A stretch of 30,124 nucleotides of DNA, from assembly GCA_019649035.1 (NCBI GenBank), contig BMAT01008301.1:146349-176472 (forward strand), given 5' to 3'. This stretch comes from Elysia marginata (lineage: Eukaryota > Mollusca > Gastropoda > Plakobranchidae). Position 1 is the stretch's first letter; every line of letters begins with the position of its first letter. Made by a program: the position numbers and the translations under genes. Under the pieces are notes generated by a model. The model was not told where the DNA came from. It saw only the letters and a list, made by a program, of their open reading frames with translations, and ran no database searches. This document shows, one piece after another, positions 13,016-22,979 of the stretch.

Positions 13016-16000
13016 ATATAGAACGGAAGCCTGAGGTGAAATTACAAACAAGATAAGAAAAACATGACATTTAAAGATTGCAACAAAAAAAAAAAAGAAA
13101 AAACATTACTATATAAAAAGCCGTTATTATTATTATCCTGCAGTTTGTCCTTATCAGCTCGGTGCAAAAAATTGAGTTGTAATCCCCTCAAGTAAAGTAG
13201 ATATCTTGTTTCTTTCCCCCACTGTTTCATCAGATCGTGAAAAATCTCCATTTCTTCAGTAAATCATTTTTATTTTTGTCTAATCTAGCTAAAGATATTC
13301 AGAAAACCCACAGCTGCTGAAGTCTAATTTGGTGAATGTCCCACCTTGCAACACCTGATTTATTTCTGAACTGATTGCAAGTTAAATACATCATTATCTA
13401 ATTCATTATTGACAAAAATTAAAATCGAAATACTTACACATGTTAAGAATGCATTATGCATTTTTTTACATGAACTTGTGCTCTTTCTGATTCTCTAGCA
13501 TATATGACATGCAAGTTAAAACACTATTGATTTACAGTGTATAGATATTCCTGGATGACTAAAAAAACAACCTGTGAAGCACCAAGCTTTCCTTATACCA
13601 GTACATTTAAAATAAAAAGCAGACATTTTGTTTTTTTCAGGGGTTTCATGGCCACACTTTATGGATTTCCAAAAGTATAAAAGGCAAAAGCTAAAGGTGT
13701 TTAAGCAATTTATCACTGAACCATCACAATGACTCAAAAACACTTCTGCACCAGTTATAACAGAGTGCATACATAGGATCATGGCATATTCTGATTTGAA
13801 AAAAAAATGATAATTTTCGGCATTAGTAAGTCTAGACTAAAGGACAAAATAATTTAGCTTCGCCAAAATATACTTTTTTTCTTCAAAACACTATATTTGC
13901 TTTATGCATTGCCAGTTGCTTTTTTGTCCTCTCTACAAAACTTACACCTAAATCTTCTGTTTTTTACTAAACATTTCCAATTATTTTTCAAACCTTGTCA
14001 AAAACTGTTGTCAAAGACCAAGACTAAACTCTACTAAAATCGGCACCATGAAGATACATGTTTGATTGACATAAAGATTACGAAGAACTAAATATTGCAC
14101 AAAACAACTACCAGGAGATTTTTTTTATTTGCACTCATTGCAGGTACCACAGAAATATTGTATCTTAACTAAAACTCACAAAATGAATATATATATAACC
14201 AACCACTTCATAAAATCTCTGGCAATGAACTGTACCCTAATAATTTTCCCAAACACATATTGACCTTGTTTATCAGTCAGCATATCACAAAATTTATAGA
14301 CAAGGTACCACTGCAAAACTTTAGAGTTTGGATTCAAAGATCCCTAGATAAGTTTAAGCAATCTACAGCTAGCTCTGCATCAGTCAACTCAGTTTGTCTG
14401 GTTCATTTCTGTGTCCCATGGGGACAATTCAATTGTATAAAAGGACTTGCACATAAGCAGTTTTTCCTCAAATTGTCCCTTGGAGATTGACTCAAGCAAA
14501 CTTGGCTGTAATCACATTGATACAAAATTGGCTTTATTAAAATACTAAGTCCATTAAAATTAAATTGAGATTAAAGACAACTTCTCATAAGTTTGTAGTT
14601 GAGTAGTGCCACTCGAAATCCAAGTTAAAAGCAGTGATGAAATGATATGTTTAAAACCATGTGAATTTCAGTTTCACCTATTGATAAAGGCTACTAATAA
14701 AACCAATTAGGAAAGATAAAGGATTCTGAGTTGGGTTAAAAATCCTTGGCAATCTTCACTTGCCACGGATAAAACTTTCCTGAAATAACAAAGTCAAAAC
14801 ACATGAACTGACTTGCACTATCACACATGTGGAGCAAATGTAACTAAGAAGATAAACAATTTTCAACTAACAACAATATTTGAAAAAGACAAAGTTGTTT
14901 GGTTTATATTGCACAAAGTTGACAACCTATCTGAGTGGAAATCTTAGCAAGACTTTCACTGAGGACACCCAGCACATCTTGGGTTGTCGAGACATTACAG
15001 TAAAAAAAAAACACGAACTTAATTATTCAGTGCTCAATTCTGAGTTGAAAACTCATCACTAATGAAGATATCTTTGATTTATGGTTTCAAAACAGCTAGG
15101 AAAATGCAACCAATTTTCTGTCATATTTTGAGGTATTGCTTCCATACTTACATACTTATTTTTCAAGACAGACACAAATAGCTCGTATCATAGAAATTAC
15201 ACAAAAGTAAGGCTAAAATAATCTATAAGTCATATAAAATTCATAAATAAAAGATCATGTACATCTGTTTCAAGCAAACTGCTTACTACCTTACACACTG
15301 TACACAATTGCAAGCAAAACAATTTTTTTTTTCATTTCAAGTCTTTAAAATGCTTTTTTAAAATAAGTTTTGTATAATTTTTTTGCTGGTTTGTTTTTTT
15401 TTCATTTTTATTTTGCATTTAATGCAACTGTCACATTTATACAACCTTTTTTTTTCTCGACTCCTTTTAATTATTTTTTTTTACAGATAAACACATAGCT
15501 ATACTAATTTTTAAAAACCACAGGTTTTCCCTCTGGTGAAATTAATCAAGCAGAAAATGAAAATATTCCAGCACTGGCTGTCTTTCACCAACACTGACAC
15601 CTCTAGTACAACTCTTAGAGAAAACACAAGCACTTCTCATAATATCCACACACCTGCAATCCTGTCTGAATCATTAAGTCTGATGATGGTAGCCCATTTA
15701 TGTAGTATAAGTCCTCCATTTATGTACAGTAGTTTTTTGTTGTAAAACACTTATAACTTTGATATTGATTCCGTCGTTCTCACTTAAACTGTCTTAAAAT
15801 CAGCCTTCAGAAATTCTCACACTGAATTCACCCTTCTTAGGAGCCCAATGCCTCCGAGTCAGCTAACAATCTTAAGCAAACACAAATGTACTGTCAAAGC
15901 AATAACTGTTACCACAGGCTTCACCATGATACAAATCGATTTGTTTTTCTTGGCTGGAGATGACCACTGCAGTGTCTTCTTTTAAATTTTGTTAGGAGAA

Positions 16001-16204
16001 CAACCTTAAATTTTAGTAAGATAATACACACTGACTCAGTAGATTCTGATGACAAGAGGATAATCCAAAAATCCATGGGGATGCAGGGATAAACTTGAAC
16101 TTGGAGCAGGCATACTTTGCCAACTGCTATAATAGACAAATGCAATACGTGAGCTCAAGTCCAGTCTGGCCTGCTCTGGGTGTTGACAAAAGAAAAAAAA
16201 TCTT

Positions 16205-16390
16205 TCAAGCGGCCGCTGGCTCTTCTGATATGGTGTAAAGGGGAGTAACTCCAGCCATACTAGGCTTGTCGAAGATCTTGAGGGGGAACTTGGGTGCAAG
16301 GCGAGGAGGTGATACTGGTGGGGAACTATAGTCTGCCGCTGATAAGAAAGATAGAACTTTCTTACATTCTGCCAACTGGGCATCTTCAAT
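16205..16390 (-). CDS. Cyclin exon D: last coding exon with PP2A-like motif and stop
   Basis: This 186 bp exon encodes 61 residues and TGA. It opens with IEDAQLAECKKVLSFL, the last helix of the fold, after a weak acceptor (CATCTTAG). A disordered tail follows: YSSPPVSPPRLAPKF, holding two SP sites of which SPPR fits the full CDK consensus S-P-x-R/K, then KIFDKPSMAGVTPLYTISEE and three Ala. LYTISE fits LxxIxE, the docking pattern read by B56 (B') subunits of PP2A. The equivalent place in cyclins G1/G2 is LPTIPE. The stop is followed on the minus strand by a short pyrimidine-rich stretch and then AT-rich sequence. Confidence 0.8.
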   Translation of the reverse strand: MEDAQLAECKKVLSFLSAADYSSPPVSPPRLAPKFPLKIFDKPSMAGVTPLYTISEEPAAA

Positions 16391-19300
16391 CTAAGATGTT
16401 GGGAAAAAGAAACAGTTAAACCTTTTTAGGACTAATCAATATATATAATAAAGATAGTTCATTGTTTTTAGTACTACTCAATATACATTTTTTACGAAAT
16501 CGGAAAAGCTCATGACTCAAATGTATCACTGTTTGGAATATAATTTGTTACTTCCCCTCTCCTGAAATTAAAATATACTTGGTAAACCATTCACCTAGGA
16601 CTGTGACAGATGTAAGTTTGCCAAATAATGTAATCATATTATTATCTTAAACGGTTTTTAGGGTAAAGCAATGAAGCAATATGACTAGTTAGGTGTCTGA
16701 AAGTCTTAAATTCAATTTTCTAAAAGTTTTACATAATTTACGACACAGTAAAATTTAGAACAGTGGGAAAAAAAACTTCTTTTACAGGAACAAATTTGAC
16801 AATCCACTAAAATTTTACATTGCATGTGAAAATTTATTTGACATTGGCAATACTAAAATCCATCAAACTGAGAAAATGAAAACTGCAGCACACATTGCAA
16901 CAAATAGAAGTCACCAACTTACGTTACAATGGACACGGACTTGTATTTCCCCAGGACTGCCTGTACTTTCTCCCATAACATGTTGAACAAGGGCAAACGC
17001 AAGTGTTGAGGGCTGTAGATGCCGGGAAGACAGTAGTGTCAATAATAATTTTACTTTAAACAAAAATAATACAAACTCGTCTATAAAGCAGAGGGTTGGA
17101 TTTTAAAGTTTTAAACAAAGGTAGTTTAGCTTTTGTCTCAGAAACTGAAGCATCTTATCAAGAAAAAAATATTTCAAACAATATCGCAATCATTTTGTAA
17201 AGAGAAAATGACAGTAAGAAGTGAAGGAGAGAGAGAAAAAGATCCTCAGCCACATTGAAAGGAGGGGAGGAGATGGCGGAGAGAAATAGAGACAGGTTTG
17301 AAAGAGTATTTGTATGGAGTTGTTTAGGTATGGTGTCTAGATTTTAAAAGTCTCACCGTAACCATGACCGTTGACCGACGACACAGGAACTTTGCAGCCA
17401 ATGTGGTCACGGCATCAGACAAGACTAGGCTGGGACTCAGGCCAAACACGTCTGCCAGGACAGGAAGCAGGGTCAGGTAGGTGACGAAGCTTACGCGCCA
17501 GCCGAGCCGAGCCAGAACATGCAGCTCCATGCGACACAAGTCCTTGCTTGTCCAGCAGTTTAGACTGGCAATTTCACGCGCTGTCGGCGAAGTCTGGGAA
17601 GGCAAACGTCAAATTATAGACAATTTTGTTCAATTCGTGAGGGTGGAGGGATGCCAGTTCCATTTAAAGAAATGAAATCAATAATCATGCATAATTTGTG
17701 GATTAAAGATACAAAATTCCTAAATGTAATTTATGTATGACATTATTTACTTGAGTGCCTAATGGTTGAACAATTGTGTGTATTTAGGGGGATGGGGAGG
17801 GAGGGGAGAAGTAAGAAGGAGGAGGGGGTGTAGAAAAAAGGGAAAAGACAAGGAGGTCCGTGTATCAAATACAATTTCTGCAAAGTTGCTTGTATTTGTT
17901 GGAGTAGGACACGTTTGAGCAGACATGTGAAAGATATGAAAGAAAATGCAACTAAAATATGATATACGATGAGAGCCTTTCAATAAGAGCTTTTAATGAG
18001 AGTGCATTGCAGTAAAAAAAATTGCTTCCTAAATTTCACATGGGTGGCAAGTAGCCAGTTGAAGATTTTACATGACTGGTGCATACATGCTTTATTCTAT
18101 TGTAATTAGAGAAGTAGACTCATGACCAGGAGTAGCGGGGCGGGGGTGCAAATAACACAAATAACACAGAAAATATTTTTGTTCTTTTTTGACGTTCCGT
18201 TTTTTTTAATCAGAACAAACTTAGCACCAGTAGGTGTTTATCACAGCGAGTAATTCTGGTTCAAGTAAGGCAACAGTGAGCCTGTAGTTTATCGCACCAT
18301 GACACTGTTTCCTGCAAGCTTGCCTGTTTATTTTTAGAGACAGGCAATGTTATCTACGACAGGGGCATCTCCAGTCTAAGTATGGATAACGATGTCATGA
18401 GTAGAGTTTGTTACACATTTCGCTAGGATCCACTTCTGAAGCGTGGAGACCTTGCATAACAAAGCTCTTCACTATAGCCACGTCTTGTAAAGCTTATCAT
18501 AGCATTAGATGATTACCTACAAACTGTGTGTGGTGCTTAAGCTTTCTTGTCTCACTCTCCTCTTTCTTTTCCAACCTTCTTTTTCTACGTTATCTCTTCT
18601 TTCTCCCATCTCCCTCCCGTTTCTCTTCATTTTCCTCCAACTATTTATGATTTATCATTCTCTCCTTTTATCTCATCTCCCCTCTTTCTCTTACATTGCT
18701 CTTGCCCTCTTTCTCTTCATCGTTCATTCGTCTTCCTCTAGCCATTTTCCACCCCTCTGCACCCCCTTCCTCCCCTTCCTCTCTTTGAAAAGTGTAACAA
18801 ACGATTAGCCTCAACCTGGCACTCTAAAATTGGCAGCCATTGGTATGCCATCACCTTCAGTGATGAGGCCGCTATGACAAGTATGTCCTCCAGACCTTAA
18901 ATTACGTCAGCTGTACTGGTTTATCAGCTGCAGTAGCAAGACTCTGGACCTCCACTAGCACTTCACTACAAGCATTGCATGACCTTTGTGAGGTGACTTC
19001 ACTCGAAATGTTATCAGCGACAAAAACAAAAAAATACAGTCAGATGTGGATAAAGTCGGCGCCACTGGACCCAAACAATGTGTTGACCTAAAGTAAACCA
19101 AGAAAGATTTAATTTTTAACAAAATTTATACAAAATCAGTACAAAGTCAAACTTGAGTCTGCCAGAGAATGTTGTTGGCATGATTAAGGGCCTCATGCCT
19201 CCCTGAGCAGTAAAACCGGGGGGGGGCTCTGAATAAATTACCTCAGTGGCGGATTTGTAAGACCCGTCACTAATGGGCACCAGTCTGCCACGACGACAGC

Positions 19301-20806
19301 CTGTCATCACCACAAATAGATTTTCCAAACAGCCAAACAAATTACAAGTACATGTAATGCCTGAGCAAGATTATGACTTGATATGTAATTTGGTCCTACT
19401 TTTTTGTAAATGTTGGTTCAAATGTAGAACTTAAGCACTCAACCCTCTACCCTTTAAACCGCAGCCGTAAGTCACACCTGAGTGATTTTGTAGCCTCGGT
19501 TGGAGTGTATGTGAGGACAGTTTGGTGACATGGGACATACACAACCGAGACGTCTTCAAAGCCTGGAGTTATCACCTAGCGGACCTAATGCTTAAAGGCC
19601 TTGCTGTCACACGTCAATGACCCGCTATAATAGTGGAAACATGGAAAGATAGGGCGGGGGTTGTAATAATTCAAAACTCAAGTGCATTCAGGAGGCAGCT
19701 TTTTTTTTTTTCAACGTGGACCTGTAAGTCTATTTTGTTGTTTTGTGAATTATGTTCGTCTAACTGCCGAGTCTTACCGACGGAAGAGAGCTCAATGACT
19801 GACACAACACGATCCTTATGTTGGCAGCCGGCAAGAGTTTATGCCGCCGTAATACAGGCCGAACGCCCCACTCGCACTATGAGTAGGTGTCATCATACCT
19901 ATATTAAATATTGAATTTTGTTATGGGGCGACCCATAACAGCCAAAAGCTTGAATGCTAACTTGCTCCTTCAAAAAATCTGATAAAAAAGTGTCTAGGTC
20001 ACCTAACTCTCCTACGGCGGCCTCGACCAGTGCAGTATAAAAAGAGAAAAACTATTGTCTTCCTTGTGTGAAACGCAGGACTTTTTCTGATGGCTATTTC
20101 AATACACACCATAGCAAATTCAATACATCATTTCAAAGAATTAAGTCAAATAAGTTTAAGTCTATTCAATGTGGTATACGTGGTTTGACGCGTGACTCAC
20201 TATTGTGATTACAGCTAGAACTCATGTAGGAAAGCCATTTCACTGTTTGTAACACACTCATGTTTACACGGAGAAGGAGCAAAGTGCACTCATACCCACC
20301 TGCTTAAAAATATGACGCCGCATTTAAATAGGCAAACAAAACCTACTTAGACAACTAGAAAAAAAATCAATGATTTTTACATTTTCCTTTCAACCATTAC
20401 TGTTGCATATTGAACTTGTTAGATCGATTGTCAAAACAGCTGGGACCAGATATCACTATAATAAAAAGGCCCATGGTTCTCACCCAAGATTCCGCCGAGC
20501 AAGAGAACAACTGGTGGAAAGGTAAGGTCTTATGCTTTCAAATGTGATATCATAGCGCTGACCTACCGTTTAGCTTCAATTGTTTTGTTTTATGTGCTGA
20601 AACAATTGAAGATAGACAAAACCCCGAACCAGTGTTACAATGGTATACGTTCTCAGCGATTGCAACGATTGATGACTGCACACGGAACATTATTAGAGAC
20701 AGTATAGACACAGATTCAGTGTGGGTCTCACCTCCTCCGCTTCCAGCATCTTGGAGGCAATATAGAAACAGGCGGCAGACACTATAGACATCAGTCGCTC
20801 CGTCAC
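16205..20806 (-). CDS. Cyclin G/I-family protein, four exons, 5' end missing
   Basis: Joined exons 20806-20732, 17593-17357, 17012-16923 and 16390-16205 give 195 residues ending in TGA; every junction is GT-AG and phase 0. Order along the visible protein: end of the cyclin box (ACFYIASKMLEAEE, residues 12-25; DLCRMELHVLARLGW, about 43-57), C-terminal cyclin fold (about 65-150), proline-rich linker (about 155-175), LYTISEEP near the C-terminus. The Lys of IASK and the Glu of RMEL match the pair that contacts the kinase in cyclin A (Lys266, Glu295). Known family pattern: cyclins G and I have a comparable DLxRME block, and G1/G2 end near LPTIPE. Cyclin G proteins act in growth arrest and p53-linked control, partly through PP2A B' subunits; that role here is inferred. 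About 80-100 N-terminal residues expected for the family are absent. Alternative: another atypical cyclin. I am confident it is a cyclin, less so of the subfamily. Confidence 0.8.
16923..17012 (-). CDS. Cyclin exon C: C-terminal fold helix
   Basis: This 90 bp exon (30 residues) reads PSTLAFALVQHVMGESTGSP and then GEIQVRVHCN. The acceptor is TCTTCCCGGCATCTACAG and the donor AAC|GTAAG. PSTLAFALV matches the PSVLALSII block of cyclin G1 and G2 in position and character, which is one of the stronger links to that subfamily. Both flanking introns are phase 0. Confidence 0.75.
17357..17593 (-). CDS. Cyclin exon B: end of cyclin box and start of C-terminal fold
   Basis: This 237 bp exon (79 residues) starts TSPTAREIASLNCWTSKDLC after acceptor CTTCCCAG and ends FLCRRSTVMVT at donor ACG|GTGAGA. 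RMEL carries the conserved cyclin-box Glu, five helical turns after the Lys of the previous exon in the usual spacing. The join EAEE-TSPTAREIASLN lines up with EEERNVPLATDLIRIS of cyclin G1 with only a two-residue difference, so no exon appears to be missing between A and B even though the intron is 3.1 kb. The second half (LTLLPVLADVFGLSPSLVLS onward) resembles the linker and first helices of the second cyclin fold. Confidence 0.85.
17787..17806 (+). other. G-quadruplex motif in the cyclin intron
   Basis: Four G runs of 5, 4, 3 and 4 are separated by loops of two, one and one bases (GGGGGATGGGGAGGGAGGGG). This fits the canonical G4 pattern with very short loops. It is on the template strand of the gene, 194 bp upstream of exon B in the direction of transcription. 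Confidence 0.7.
18320..18347. other. Perfect 8 bp inverted repeat in the cyclin intron
   Basis: TTGCCTGT and ACAGGCAA are separated by 12 bases. A short stem that could be chance. Confidence 0.4.
18541..18790. repeat. CT-rich tract of about 250 bp
   Basis: The plus strand is dominated by C and T (CTCTCCTCTTTCTTTTCC and similar) with no fixed period. In the cyclin pre-mRNA this is a purine-rich stretch. Hydrophobic open frames on the plus strand are a consequence of the composition. Confidence 0.75.
19495..19549. other. Bulged hairpin in the cyclin intron
   Basis: CTCGGTTG (19495-19502) and TGTATG (19506-19511) pair with CATACACAACCGAG (19536-19549), leaving a three-base bulge and a loop of about 24 bases. 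Confidence 0.5.
20732..20806 (-). CDS. Cyclin exon A: cyclin-box helix with conserved Lys
   Basis: This 75 bp exon encodes 25 residues, beginning VTERLMSIVSAACFYIASK. The acceptor is a good pyrimidine run (TTTTGGTTCCCCCCAG) and the donor is GAG|GTGAGA. It corresponds to the cyclin-box helix written as LGCVGLSCFYLAVKSIEEE in cyclin G1. The Lys in IASK is the one that contacts the kinase in classical cyclins. There is no convincing start codon before this exon; the internal Met (VTERLM) lies inside the fold and would destroy it, so further exons must lie upstream. Confidence 0.8.
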
Positions 20807-21966
20807 CTGGGGGGAACCAAAATAAGGGGAAAACCGTTAATATTATTAACAAACAATAACATATGCAGCACAGGCTGGATATCCCAACATGAATATACAT
20901 GCACTTCATGATAATCGCAATACAATGTATCTTTCACAGGGTACTGTTTTGTGTCGCAATCGGCAGATTGGTTGACCGCTATGTGAGAGTAAAAGCTAAG
21001 TCGTAAAGCTGAACAACAACAAAAAAAAAAAAAAACAACCTTAAGTTACACAGGTACCCACAATTTATACACAAAAGAAACAAATAAACAAATTTAAAAT
21101 ACATGGTAATGACTGAGCCACTATGCGCGTTCTTTGTAGATCTGTACAAACTACAGGAAATCAACATCGACACACACATAGCATGCACTGAAGAAAAGAA
21201 GAAATAAATTGGGGAAAAAAGCATTAACTAACATTGAAAACATTTTCCTCTCCCGCCAGGGCTTGACAGCTCTTGGCACAAAACAACTTTATTGTAAAGC
21301 AAGGTGAACCGATCGATTTATTCCAATAGCTTTAATAGCCACATTCTTATAATACACAGACAACCGTGGTAACTGAAAAAAATAGAATCCCAATCTACAC
21401 CTAGGCAAAGCTGAAAAAAAAAATAAAAAAGCAGGACCAACTACACACTCCCTATGTTTTTATTTAATATAAAACCTTTTGCACTAAGGGCGGGGTGGAG
21501 TTCTGGGCACTTAATGCTAAGCATTTTGTGATTAAACTAAAATAAATAGCGGCGGCGAAAAACCATACAAAATTGGACACTATTGCTTTGTTCTCGCATT
21601 AACATTTGATTTCACAAGTTGATCGGCAGCCCAAGCAGCCGGCGTTGGGACCAACGCAGCATCACAAACGCACAGCAGCATCAATAACTTTATGGACACG
21701 ACCCAACTTCAACAATTAACTTCACATCTGTTGTTTTCTTTCCACCACTAAGACATCGCGAACTCGGAACGCCCTATCGGGTAGAGAGAATACAACAGGG
21801 CTGCGTAGGCCTACATGTATTGTATGAAAACCAATACGGGCGCCATTCATTCGTTCATTCACTGTAAGCACACCACAATGACGTAAATAAATAGAGAAAA
21901 CCGACCAAGTTCTCGGTCTACTTGCCATCACAATGGCCGTCCGCTGAACACGTTCATCGATCTACA
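20807..21966. other. Upstream of the visible cyclin exons; no exon found
   Basis: From 20807 to 21600 it is AT-rich with A runs. From 21600 to 21966 GC and CpG rise. I searched the minus strand for the cyclin N-terminal pattern (LAVxxLDRFL ending in K at a donor) and did not find it. Confidence 0.45.
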
Positions 21967-22270
21967 ACACCCAAAGATCGCAAAGGACGGAGACGTAACA
22001 CTCACATGTCGCAGATGATAGAGACGTAACACTCACATGTCGCAGGTGACAAAGACGAAACACCCGCAGGTCGCAGGTGACAGAGACGTAACACTCGCAG
22101 GTCGCAGGTGACAGAGACGTAACACCTATATGTCGCAGATGACAGAGACGTAACACCCACAGGTCGCAGATGACAGGCGTAACACCCACAGGTTGCAGGT
22201 GACAGAGACGAAACACCCACAGGTCGCAGGTGACAGACAAAACGCCCACAGATCTTAGGTGACAGAGACG
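21967..22270. repeat. 31 bp minisatellite, about ten copies
   Basis: Units begin at 21967, 21998, 22029, 22060 and so on. The shared core is ACACCCACAGGTCGCAGGTG followed by ACAGAGACGTA. Most units are exactly 31 bp, while a few are 28-29 bp. Each unit carries one or more CpG. Copies differ at a few positions and the array decays at both edges. It is upstream of the visible cyclin exons. The minus strand has long stretches without stops, but this follows from the repeat and is not coding evidence. Confidence 0.9.
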
Positions 22271-22670
22271 GTTACCGTAATAAATTTTGCCAACATCAGC
22301 TGCTTTTAATGGAATAATTTTCCCTTTGGTTCTAAGTGGCTTGCGATTGTGTTTTTATTCCTATTGTTATGCGCTAAACGATGGGATTAATCCTCACTCA
22401 ACCTGACCGAGCAGTTGACTTGTCGACAAGAGAACCCGCTCGGGATGACACATTGTGTGCTGTTCTCAAAGAGAAGAAAGTTGTATCGAGACTCCCACAT
22501 CACCCAACCCTCACACACCAGTCTGTTGTTGGAATTAAAGAATTAACGATGAACACCGTAGAGGTATCACCAGTAAGCCTTTTTAACCATAAGCATTTTG
22601 ACAACACTTGGACTAATCCTGCAAAAAATTGTTACAATATGACACCTCATGCGTTTCTACCGGCAGGCGT

Positions 22671-22671
<1 letters not shown>

Positions 22672-22718
<47 letters not shown>
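22672..22718. repeat. (GA)n microsatellite
   Basis: A pure 47-base GA tract; its low number of errors suggests it is still changing in length. Confidence 0.97.
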
Positions 22719-22720
<2 letters not shown>

Positions 22721-22839
22721 GACGTTAAAGATCATTATTGCTGTAATTAACGGGCGTTTATAGACTATAATAAATAATTGTCCTCAACCCATCACAGCCC
22801 AGGTTTAAACGCGGCTTGAGAATGTAAGCAAATAGATGA

Positions 22840-22979
22840 AGTCTAGTAAAGACAATCCGATTTATACATCTTAATGAAAAAATTTCCTCCAAACATGCGA
22901 GCACATATCGGTACACAAAATCTAGTGAAGACAATCCCGATCATAGATCTAATCTAGATTGTACACCTTCAGAAAAAAA
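22840..22979. repeat. Two diverged direct repeats, 79 bp apart
   Basis: AGTCTAGTAAAGACAATCC at 22840 and AATCTAGTGAAGACAATCCC at 22919 begin copies that stay similar for about 40 bp (GAT..ATA.ATCTAA) and end in A-rich runs. Confidence 0.5.

Larger units (their letters stand above)
7690..16204 (-). other. AT-rich region downstream of the cyclin stop; possible 3' UTR
   Basis: About 8.5 kb of strongly AT-rich, mostly unique sequence follows the cyclin stop on its own strand. It has few simple repeats compared with the flanks and no supported coding region. Several AATAAA signals exist on the minus strand (TTTATT on plus, for example near 14530, 11196, 9361, 8879 and 8341), but none can be preferred from sequence alone. 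It holds a two-copy 132 bp duplication (11682-11918) and the 35 N gap. How much is transcribed as 3' UTR is unknown; a UTR of one to several kb would be ordinary, the whole block would be unusual. Confidence 0.3.
17594..20731 (-). other. Large phase-0 intron of the cyclin gene
   Basis: This 3138 bp intron holds no exon I can recognise. Going up the plus strand it contains a G-quadruplex motif at 17787-17806, an inverted repeat at 18320-18347, a 250 bp CT-rich tract at 18541-18790 and a bulged hairpin at 19495-19549. Its ends are GTGAGA and CCCAG. The flanking exons join in frame and match a continuous stretch of cyclin G1, which argues against an undetected exon inside. Confidence 0.65.

Noticed and set aside
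16036-16389. 117-codon minus-strand frame across the last cyclin exon
   Set aside because: It is an out-of-frame shadow of exon D. The frame that joins the other exons at splice sites gives the cyclin tail instead.
19058-19253. CGCCACTG and CAGTGGCG as possible transposon terminal inverted repeats
   Set aside because: The match is only eight bases, the ends face the wrong way for CAGTGG-type elements, and no target-site duplication is seen.
20550-20909. 119-codon minus-strand frame across cyclin exon A
   Set aside because: It is out of frame with the cyclin reading and crosses both the acceptor and the donor of the exon.
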